From NCBI GenBank assembly GCA_017557005.1, contig JAFZFZ010000065.1, positions 1-38,170 on the forward strand: a stretch of DNA of 38,170 nt, read 5' to 3'. The translations under genes were made by a program, and so were the position numbers. Every line of letters starts with the position of its first letter. Position 1 is the stretch's first letter. The notes below the pieces were generated by a model. It ran no database searches, was not told the origin of the DNA, and was given only the letters and a program-made list of their open reading frames with translations. Below are positions 1 to 5,793 of the stretch, in pieces. The DNA comes from Bacteroidaceae bacterium. Its GTDB lineage: Bacteria > Bacteroidota > Bacteroidia > Bacteroidales > Bacteroidaceae.

Positions 1-84
1 ACGCTTACCCATACCTGAAGTAAAGTAGTCACGAAGAATTGACAAACGTTCTTCTTCACTGTAACGTTGATGTTTTTTTCTCAT
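1..84 (-). CDS. Transposase, N-terminal fragment (cut by window edge)
   Basis: Reading leftwards from an ATG at 84, 28 codons stay open to the window edge and begin MRKKHQRYSEEERLSIL. A basic start followed by a YSEEER-type helix is typical of the helix-turn-helix N-terminus of IS3-like transposases (OrfA type) in Bacteroidales. Only the DNA-binding start is visible; the catalytic part would lie to the left. An imperfect inverted repeat at 92-118 lies just upstream. The family is inferred from a short peptide, so it could also be a stand-alone HTH protein. Confidence 0.55.
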   Translation of the reverse strand, partial: MRKKHQRYSEEERLSILRDYFTSGMGKR

Positions 85-91
85 ACTGTCT

Positions 92-118
92 ACACATTTT
101 AATGGTTATTAAATGTGT
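92..118. repeat. Short inverted repeat upstream of the transposase fragment
   Basis: ACACATTT at 92-99 is answered by AAATGTGT at 111-118, eight bases from the transposase start codon. It may be part of the element's terminal repeat or an operator for the transposase. Nothing else identifies it. Confidence 0.4.
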
Positions 119-342
119 CTACCTATACCAGTATAAGACACAACAAAGATAAAGAAAGGCTACGAAATACACAATAGAAGGCTTGAAAAATAATCCGATT
201 CACACGGGGAAAGGGTATTGACTTCGGGGTTTTGATGTTGTAATTTCGCAAAGAAAACAGAGTTTTCAACGATAACGAAGACGATGACGAAAACTTTTTC
301 TGTAGCGTATCAAATTCAGAACAAATAGTTTTCGCGGCATAG

Positions 343-350
343 TACCTTTG
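343..350 (+). promoter_or_regulatory. Bacteroidetes-type -7 box upstream of the virE-like gene
   Basis: TACCTTTG fits the TAnnTTTG consensus used by the Bacteroidetes primary sigma factor and lies 51 bases before the ATG at 402. No clear -33 TTTG is present at the expected spacing. The DNA just upstream (about 268-296) carries a GATAACGAAGACGATGACGA word array like the repeats described further on. Confidence 0.5.
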
Positions 351-401
351 TGTGGTTAACGAAGCGATAAGGAAAACTATAACTATATATACCTATTTAT
401 T

Positions 402-1712
402 ATGAACATAAAAAATCTATTGTTGAAAGTAAAAGAGTGGCTGCGAAGAAGAGTAACAGCACTCAGAGACACGCAGAGCGTGTACGTTAACGATAACGAT
501 GACGATAACCTTGGAACGATTAAAGAGGAAGCATCGTTAAACACTAAACGTTCATCGTTATTCGACTCCTTGATGCTGCGCATGGAGGAGTTCATCGCCG
601 ATCATTACAAAGTGCGCTACAACCGCCTATCGCAACAGTACGAGCTGACCATAAAAGATCATGAGCAGTGGCGCCGACTCGATGATGAGGTATGTTGCCG
701 ACTGCTGATGGAGATGAACCGCGAAGGCATTGCTATAGCCAAGCCCTACCTGGTGCGCACCGTAGTACAGGGTGGCGCATTGGCAAAATCTTACCACCCC
801 GTACACAGCTACCTGGAATCATTGCCCGAATGGGATGGAGTGAAGCGCATCGAAGCTCTCTTTCGCCGCGTGACCGATGATGCGCAGCTACTTGTATGGC
901 TGCGTAAGTGGTTCGTTGCCATGGTGGCACAAGTCATCGGGCGCATGGGAACGTATGGCAACAGTGTGTGTCCCATCCTCATCAGCCACAAGCAAGGATG
1001 GGGAAAAAGCCAGTTTGCCAAGATGCTGATTCCACCAACACTGAAGACATTCTATAGCGACACGTTTAACCTCGCACAGGAGGAGGCTTGCCTACGCCGT
1101 ATGACCGCCTATATGCTTATCAATGTGGATGAGGTAGATCGATTCAGAGACACACGAATGCCTACATTCAAGAATATGGTTCAGATGGCTACCGTTTCGA
1201 TGAAGCGTGCCTACCACTCGCAGATGGAGGAGAAGGAACGTATGGCTTCGTTCATAGCCACAAGCAACCGACGCTACCTGCTATGCGACGAGACGGGCAG
1301 CCGACGTTTCATCTGTGTGGAGCTGACCCACCCCATCGATGTGGATACCCCCATCGACTATCCCCAACTCTATGCCGAAGCGATGGCGGCATTGGAGAGC
1401 GGCGAGCGATGTTGGTTTGACGAAGAGGAAACGCGCCAACTTGAAGCACACAACAGTGCCTATGCCGTCGGCCGCGGTGTATGGGACTTGCTGCGACACC
1501 ACTTTGAAGTAGATACCATCGAAGAAGGAGTACAAGATGGGAAGGAAAATCTATGGTCAGCCTCAGAGGTATACGACTACTTACACGAGATATCACCCAA
1601 TGCGCTGGAGGGCATCGACCGGCATAACTTCGGCTTCTACCTGAAGCAATTAGGAGCACAGCAGACAAGGCTTGGAAATCGTAGGGTGTACGGGGTAAGG
1701 GTTAAGGGTTAA
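402..1712 (+). CDS. VirE/VapE-family P-loop protein with DUF3874 C-terminus
   Basis: A 436-residue protein of the virulence-associated E family, common on Bacteroidales mobile or accessory DNA. Seen: a core from about residue 55 (EFIADHYKVRYNRLS; SYLESLPEWDGVKRIEAL); a P-loop SHKQGWGKSQ near residues 198-207; a Walker-B-like LINVDEVDRF near 240; the sensor-like FIATSNRR and the ETGSRRFICVEL block; and a DUF3874-like end (LWSASEVYDYLHEI ... FGFYLKQLG). Bacteroidales VirE proteins usually carry an extra N-terminal primase-like domain, which is missing here, so this is a short version. Residues about 20-50 (TQSVYVNDNDDDN and neighbours) are encoded by the same repeat words found in the flanking non-coding DNA, and the last codons and stop lie in GGGTTAA heptamers. 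M56 (MLRMEEFIADHY) or a nearby methionine could be an alternative start. Exact role unknown. Confidence 0.8.
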   Translation: MNIKNLLLKVKEWLRRRVTALRDTQSVYVNDNDDDNLGTIKEEASLNTKRSSLFDSLMLRMEEFIADHYKVRYNRLSQQYELTIKDHEQWRRLDDEVCCRLLMEMNREGIAIAKPYLVRTVVQGGALAKSYHPVHSYLESLPEWDGVKRIEALFRRVTDDAQLLVWLRKWFVAMVAQVIGRMGTYGNSVCPILISHKQGWGKSQFAKMLIPPTLKTFYSDTFNLAQEEACLRRMTAYMLINVDEVDRFRDTRMPTFKNMVQMATVSMKRAYHSQMEEKERMASFIATSNRRYLLCDETGSRRFICVELTHPIDVDTPIDYPQLYAEAMAALESGERCWFDEEETRQLEAHNSAYAVGRGVWDLLRHHFEVDTIEEGVQDGKENLWSASEVYDYLHEISPNALEGIDRHNFGFYLKQLGAQQTRLGNRRVYGVRVKG

Positions 1713-1718
1713 CAACTT

Positions 1719-1769
1719 CGTTGTTGAGCTTCGGCTGCGCTCGCTGAGCATTGTAAGCAAGCTTACATA
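1719..1769. repeat. Run of small hairpins after virE
   Basis: Consecutive short stems occur: AACAA-CTTC-TTGTT-like at about 1709-1724, and GTAAGC-AA-GCTTAC within 1752-1767. The last has the same CAAG centre as the third hairpin of the module at 2165-2236. There is no long U-tract, so these are not typical terminators. Confidence 0.45.
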
Positions 1770-1826
1770 GCGCTCGCTGGCACGAACCTTGAGGGTTAAG
1801 GGTTGAGGGGTTAGGGTTTAGAGGGC

Positions 1827-1886
1827 CATCCGGATGGCAGTCTTCGTTATCGTTATCGTCATCGTTGCAACAAAGTTGCTCCCTCC
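1827..1886 (+). repeat. Modular repeat, copy 1: header, hexamers, GCAAC-AAA-GTTGC hairpin
   Basis: CATCCGGATGGCAG (1827-1840) is followed by TTCG, GTTATCGTTATCGTCATCG hexamers, and GCAACAAAGTTGCTCCCTCC ending at 1886. The header plus hexamers recur at 2551-2594. The hairpin tail recurs at 2247-2266. Confidence 0.75.
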
Positions 1887-1901
1887 GGACGGCTGACTTT
1901 T

Positions 1902-1937
1902 TCTCACACAGAATTCACAGAATTCGCAGAATTTCTA
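1902..1937 (+). repeat. Nonamer array CACAGAATT
   Basis: Three consecutive nine-base words of the form CACAGAATT, CACAGAATT, CGCAGAATT follow TCTCA. Similar TCTGTG words in the other sense occur at 2088-2130. The array does not code for a recognisable peptide. Confidence 0.65.
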
Positions 1938-2141
1938 TTCTAACAACACTCACGGCGAGGATTAAAAATCCGCAGAATCACGCATCGTAAACTCGCGTGG
2001 CCTCCGGATGAAAGCACTCGGCAAAGCCGACAGCTGCGCGCGAAGCAATGCAGCCAAGTCTGTGAATTCCAACTCCAACAGTATGGGTTATAAATAAAGA
2101 GTCTGTGTAAGTCTGTGGATTCTGTGTGAGATTAAAGCATT

Positions 2142-2266
2142 CATCCGGACGGCAGTTTTCATAAGGGCTGCAAGCAGCACTCCTTTGTGAAACTAAAGTT
2201 TCAGTCGTCGCAACCGACGCTTTCATACCGCGTCGGCGTTTTCGTTGCAACAAAGTTGCTCCCTCC
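2142..2266 (-). repeat. Three-hairpin repeat module, copy 1, with header and tail
   Basis: A CATCCGGACGGCAG header (2142-2155) leads into three stems given here in plus-strand coordinates: GCTGC-AA-GCAGC (2167-2178), TGAAAC-TAAA-GTTTCA (2188-2203), and CCGACGC-N9-GCGTCGG (2214-2236), then GCAAC-AAA-GTTGC (2247-2259). The reverse complement of 2165-2236 matches 11189-11258 with paired changes in two stems. See that entry and the finding. Confidence 0.8.
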
Positions 2267-2281
2267 AGATGACTTACTTTT

Positions 2282-2312
2282 GTCTCACGCAGAGGCCGCA
2301 AAGAGCGCAGAG
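2282..2312 (+). repeat. CACGCAGAG nonamer array
   Basis: TCTCACGCAGAGGCCGCAAAGAGCG-type words form roughly nine-base units. The reverse-sense partner (CTCTGCGCCTCTGCGTGAG) lies at about 2441-2460, so the two face each other around a 130-base interval. Confidence 0.6.
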
Positions 2313-2440
2313 GGTCAATGCTGATGAGTAAGTGCGCTAACGCCTCATTTATTGCTACGCTCAAATGAGCCGATGAAGTTCGCAAAGGCTCCGCGATGTA
2401 ACTTGGCTAAGACTCACGCCTTGCGTGCCTACTTTACGAT

Positions 2441-2594
2441 CTCTGCGCCTCTGCGTGAGATTAAGCTTTCCCACCGGATGGAACACGCGAGCGCAGCTAT
2501 GCGTGAATATTCGTGTTATCCGTGCGATTCGTGTTCGAAAGAAAAGTTTTCATCCGGATGGCAGTTTTCGTTATCGTCATCGTTATCATCAACG
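2441..2594 (+). repeat. Word arrays and second header-hexamer block
   Basis: TCTGCGCCTCTGCGTGAG is followed by ATTCGTGTT-ATCCGTGCG-ATTCGTGTT nonamers (about 2507-2536), then header CATCCGGATGGCAG at 2551-2564 and GTTATCGTCATCG hexamers to about 2594. The order, word array then header then hexamers or hairpins, repeats that seen at 2088-2236. Confidence 0.7.
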
Positions 2595-2875
2595 TTTCAG
2601 CGCATTCGCGCTGCCAACGCCAACCGATTTATAAACTTCCAGTATATAAAAATCCTTGGAATAAATGCAATTTCCGTTATTAACCACCCTTCATTTTCTG
2701 TAGTTATAATTGACAATCTATTGGCGAAAGCCTCACTGCCTTTTTATTATCGATATTGATAATTGCTGTTTGTAAATTGACTACATAGCTATACCTACAA
2801 AGCGTATCTACACACATATTGGCATATACAAAAAAAATGACCGCATAGACGAATATATATGACGAAGAGGGTATG

Positions 2876-2925
2876 AATCGGGTAGTAGGCAAACGCAAAT
2901 AGTAGTGTTTACCTACTACCCGATT
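2876..2925. repeat. Perfect 14-bp inverted repeat with short loop
   Basis: AATCGGGTAGTAGG at 2876-2889 is exactly complementary to CCTACTACCCGATT at 2912-2925. After one mismatch AAAC pairs with GTTT, leaving a 12-base loop. There is no T-run on either side, so a terminator is unlikely. It lies about 130 bases upstream of the promoter of the DUF3791/DUF3990 operon, and could be a protein-binding or recombination site. Confidence 0.7.
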
Positions 2926-3058
2926 TATATCTAATTTTCCCACTAAAACCTTTACATACATGACCGATTAGGAATACTGTCCGAAAATTAGGAATCAAAA
3001 AAGGAAGTAGATAAACAAAAAGTTTCTTATCGGTGTATACATTATACAAAGATTTTAC

Positions 3059-3066
3059 TACCTTTA
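3059..3066 (+). promoter_or_regulatory. Probable -7 box of the DUF3791/DUF3990 operon
   Basis: TACCTTTA is a one-base variant of TAnnTTTG and ends 18 bases before GTG 3085 and 30 bases before ATG 3097. No clear -33 element. Confidence 0.4.
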
Positions 3067-3096
3067 CATCGTGAATTCCCAAAAGTGTCTCCTCGT

Positions 3097-3321
3097 ATGG
3101 ACAAGAAGCTTGTAGACAAAGTGAATTATATGATTGCTGTGATAAGTGACTTCGCAGCATTGCACTCACTTAGCAATGCGCAGTCGTATCGTTACCTGAA
3201 CCGTTATAAGGGATTGGATTTTATCGACAAACACTATGAGGTGGAGCATACGCTCCCGTTTGAGGATGTCATAATGGACCTTACCGCCTACTGCAAACGA
3301 CAAGGAGGAGCACTGGTATGA
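3097..3321 (+). CDS. DUF3791-family small protein (putative antitoxin-like partner)
   Basis: A 74-residue protein, MDKKLVDKVNYMIAVISDF..., matching the DUF3791 pattern: an N-terminal helix, then SYRYLNRYKGLDFIDKHYEVEHTL, then FEDVIMDLTAYCKRQGG. The open frame extends four codons further to a GTG at 3085; I prefer the ATG because family members usually begin near this point. The stop overlaps the next start in an ATGA tetranucleotide at 3318-3321, so translation of the two is probably coupled. DUF3791 genes are repeatedly found beside DUF3990 genes. That the pair is a toxin-antitoxin system is an inference from size, coupling and the partner's fold. Confidence 0.75.
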   Translation: MDKKLVDKVNYMIAVISDFAALHSLSNAQSYRYLNRYKGLDFIDKHYEVEHTLPFEDVIMDLTAYCKRQGGALV

Positions 3322-3797
3322 GACTATTTCACGGAACAAACTGCTCGTTTGATGAGATAGACCTCACGAAATCTAAAGTCGGCAAGGATTTTGGGTGTGG
3401 ATTCTATTTATCTTCCGATAACAGACAAGCGTTGGAACTGGCGGAACGTAAAGTGGATCAGAGTGGAGAGGGCATACCTATAGTACACGAGTACGAATTT
3501 GATGAAGCCCTACTACAAAGCGAAGGATTATCGGTGCTTCATTTCGAAGAGTACAGCAAAGAGTGGGCAGAGTTTGTCCTCGCAAACAGAAAGAACAGGA
3601 CGAGAAATTCAGTACATCAATATGACATTGTTATCGGGCCTATTGCAGACGATGCTGTGGGTTTTCAGATACGTCGTTTCACAGCAGGTATCATAGATAT
3701 GGATAGGTTCATCCAAGAGTTGCGTTACATGAAGGGTATAAGTTTTCAGTATTTCTTTGGGACAGAAAAAGCAATCAAACATCTGAAGCGGCTATGA
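3318..3797 (+). CDS. DUF3990 protein, ADP-ribosyltransferase-like (putative toxin)
   Basis: A 159-residue protein with the DUF3990 signature: LFHGTN at the start, DFGCGFYLSSD near residues 28-38, and YDIVIGPIADD near 102-112. The His in HGT, the Tyr in GFYLS and a later acidic residue resemble the H-Y-[E/D] triad of diphtheria-toxin/PARP-like ADP-ribosyltransferases, a clan to which, as I recall, this family has been assigned. If active it would transfer ADP-ribose from NAD to an unknown target. It is the middle gene of three, with ATGA overlaps on both sides. Substrate, and whether it is toxic, cannot be read from the sequence. Confidence 0.75.
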   Translation: MRLFHGTNCSFDEIDLTKSKVGKDFGCGFYLSSDNRQALELAERKVDQSGEGIPIVHEYEFDEALLQSEGLSVLHFEEYSKEWAEFVLANRKNRTRNSVHQYDIVIGPIADDAVGFQIRRFTAGIIDMDRFIQELRYMKGISFQYFFGTEKAIKHLKRL

Positions 3798-4018
3798 AAA
3801 AAGAGGAAGTCAATTTTATGATTGAGGAGATAAGCAAAGAACTTATCCTACTGCTCGTAGAAGAACGTCACCTAGAGATGCGCAAAGCTCTTGATACACT
3901 CTACAACTCAGACACTTATGCCCGATTGAGCAACACCAAGAACGGACTATACACACAGAGTACTGCCTACATCTATGAATGCTTGGAACGGGAATTGCTG
4001 ACAGGCAAGATGATGTAA
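3794..4018 (+). CDS. Small third gene of the DUF3791/DUF3990 operon
   Basis: A 74-residue, mostly helical, charged protein (MKKEEVNFMIEEISKELILLL... ALDTLYNSDTYARLS ... YECLERELL). The start overlaps the DUF3990 stop as ATGA. It resembles the small DUF3791-like or unnamed proteins that often follow DUF3990 genes, but the match is weaker than for the first gene. It could be a second binding partner of the ART-like protein. Confidence 0.6.
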   Translation: MKKEEVNFMIEEISKELILLLVEERHLEMRKALDTLYNSDTYARLSNTKNGLYTQSTAYIYECLERELLTGKMM

Positions 4019-4134
4019 TCACTATCTCGGCATTCGCACGTTGAGAGTTGATATTTCGCTCACTTATATGCCTATCACCATCCATAAATTAAGGCGTTTA
4101 TTACAATAATCTCTTAATCCTACATATAAAGCAA

Positions 4135-4164
4135 AAGGTGCGCCAGACAAGTCTGACGCACCTT
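4135..4164 (-). terminator. Rho-independent terminator of the barrel-protein operon
   Basis: AAGGTGCG pairs with CGCACCTT, then after one mismatch CAGAC pairs with GTCTG around an AA loop. On the minus strand the stem is followed by TTTTGCTTT. It lies 28 bases beyond the stop of the gene at 4193. The plus side has little T-run, so it mainly serves the minus strand. The 4019-4134 stretch holds nothing else recognisable. Confidence 0.8.
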
Positions 4165-4192
4165 ATATGCAATATAATACGATAAGAAGTAT

Positions 4193-5776
4193 TTAGAATC
4201 GAAGACCTACGGTGACGGTACCCTTCCAAAGGTTGCGGCTAACCAGGGTAGCGGGCAACTCGGGATCGTCGAAGGGGAAGAAGTTTGACGACTGCAAGCT
4301 ATAGAGCAACGAAGCATCGGCATAGAACACATCGCCACGGTAACCGATACCGAGGGTTCCGGTGTTGGTGGTGCTGATGTTGCGATAGGCCGTGTTGGTC
4401 TGCACGGAGTTGACAGGAATCATCTTCCATGCATCGTGCTTGTAGCCACCGGTTTGGAAGTTGTAACCAGCGCGAGCATAGAAGGAGCCGGCAAACATCT
4501 TCTCGGCACCCAAACGCAAGGTGTGCTGACCGGTGAAGTTGACTGCAGTGTGATCGTTCATTGTCTGATTCACATCGCCATTGGAGTAGTACAGCTTAGT
4601 TGCACCATAATTGGCATATTCATACTCTGCACCCAAAGCCAAAGAGGTACCGATGGTGCCACCAAGGCTGGCATTGATGCGGGCAGGAGCTATCATGGTG
4701 TAGTCGGTGTAGCAATCGCCACCAAACGCATCGTCGCTCTGTGTGTCCATAGAGAACTTTCTCACCTCAGAATTGATGTACTCACCATTTGCATCGAAGT
4801 TGTCAAAGGTAATGGATGAGTTTACGACAGCCGAATTATAGTCGCGCAAACGATACACTGTAGGAGTTGCAGCCGACACGCCAATGCGGAACGACGAACC
4901 TTCGATAGGACGGATGATGGCACCAAACTTGAAGTCGTAACCTGTACCGTTAGTGGTGTAATAGTTGTCCAGCGTATAGTCGCCCCCATCAAAGTACTCG
5001 GTGTAGCTCGATGTCATGTTGCGGTCGATGCTATAGGTGGTAAAGGTAACGCCGAAATATACCATATCAATAAGGTTCACCGAGAGGTTAAAGTCGTAGG
5101 CATTGATACCACCAGTAACCTTCTCTGTATAGCTATTTCTATTTGAGGGATAGTAGCTACCTCCATTGAGCGCCGAGGCATCGATGAGGCGAGCATCGGC
5201 ACCGAGCAGTGTGAGCCAACCTACCCAAGCTTCATCGTAGTAGTTCTTGTTATAGAAACTTTTGGGATTGGCCTCATCGAAATCACTCTCCAGCACATCA
5301 AGATTCTGATAGGCCTGCCAAGCCATCTGACCCGTCTGCGAGAGACCATTGAGGTACGAGCTCATGCCCATCTTGTTACCAAAGCGCTTTACGTTGCGGT
5401 AGTTGACACCGAAGTTGACGAAACGTACGATGTCTTCGTTGCTCATCTTATTGGCCATGACAATACCGAGATTATCGAACGAGCCATAAGAGGTGAACGA
5501 GCGATTGCCGCCAGGTAAGGTTTTATTAGTAACACTATTGGCCGAGGCCGACATGGACATATCCCAGCTACGATAGAGAGCAGTACCTGCGGGATTGGTA
5601 GCCATGGTACTGATATCGGCACCAAGGGCACTCATCGCACCACCCATACCGACGTAACGGGCTGTACCATTAAGATCTGAGCCGAGCAACTCAACTGCCT
5701 CATACGAGGTCTGTGCCTGCATCACCGACAGAGCAGGAAGCATGGCTGCTAAAAGGAATAATCTATTGCGTTTCAT
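4193..5776 (-). CDS. OmpP1/FadL-like outer-membrane barrel protein
   Basis: A 527-residue protein with a signal peptide (MKRNRLFLLAAMLPALSVMQA|QTSY). The mature start has the OmpP1/FadL/TodX hallmark ARYVGMGGAMSALGADIST followed by NPAG near residues 40-65, a glycine- and aromatic-rich beta-strand pattern throughout, and a C-terminal strand ending in Phe (TVTVGLRF), the usual signal for barrel insertion. FadL-type barrels take up hydrophobic molecules; some Bacteroidales homologues are labelled hemin receptors without proof. It is second in an operon, 17 bases after the serine-rich protein gene. Substrate unknown. Confidence 0.8.
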   Translation of the reverse strand: MKRNRLFLLAAMLPALSVMQAQTSYEAVELLGSDLNGTARYVGMGGAMSALGADISTMATNPAGTALYRSWDMSMSASANSVTNKTLPGGNRSFTSYGSFDNLGIVMANKMSNEDIVRFVNFGVNYRNVKRFGNKMGMSSYLNGLSQTGQMAWQAYQNLDVLESDFDEANPKSFYNKNYYDEAWVGWLTLLGADARLIDASALNGGSYYPSNRNSYTEKVTGGINAYDFNLSVNLIDMVYFGVTFTTYSIDRNMTSSYTEYFDGGDYTLDNYYTTNGTGYDFKFGAIIRPIEGSSFRIGVSAATPTVYRLRDYNSAVVNSSITFDNFDANGEYINSEVRKFSMDTQSDDAFGGDCYTDYTMIAPARINASLGGTIGTSLALGAEYEYANYGATKLYYSNGDVNQTMNDHTAVNFTGQHTLRLGAEKMFAGSFYARAGYNFQTGGYKHDAWKMIPVNSVQTNTAYRNISTTNTGTLGIGYRGDVFYADASLLYSLQSSNFFPFDDPELPATLVSRNLWKGTVTVGLRF

Positions 5777-5793
5777 AATATCTGTTTTTTTAT

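Larger units (their letters stand above)
1713..3058. other. Long non-coding region rich in degenerate repeats
   Basis: About 1.3 kb with no convincing gene. It consists of GGGTTAA-like heptamers (1690-1710, 1791-1825), small hairpins, CATCCGGATGGCAG-like headers (about 1827, 2142, 2551), GTTATCGTCATCGTT hexamer runs, nonamer words based on TCTGTG, CTCTGCG and ATTCGTG, and a three-hairpin module. From about 2640 the sequence is AT-rich and holds a strong inverted repeat at 2876-2925. Open frames here (for example 1978-2385 minus and 2352-2759 plus) encode repeat words and match no family I know. Confidence 0.7.

Noticed and set aside
1713..2640. Possible CRISPR array
   Set aside because: Repeats are short and degenerate, with no regular spacers and no cas genes nearby.
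1978..2759. Open frames of 135 codons on both strands in the repeat region
   Set aside because: They translate repeat words and hairpin arms, have no family match that I recognise, and overlap each other; they stay open because the repeats contain few stops.
2876..2925. Intrinsic terminator
   Set aside because: The stem is strong but no T-run follows on either strand and no gene ends nearby.
4436..4819. 127-codon frame opposite the FadL-like gene
   Set aside because: No start signal, no family resemblance, fully inside a well-supported gene on the other strand.
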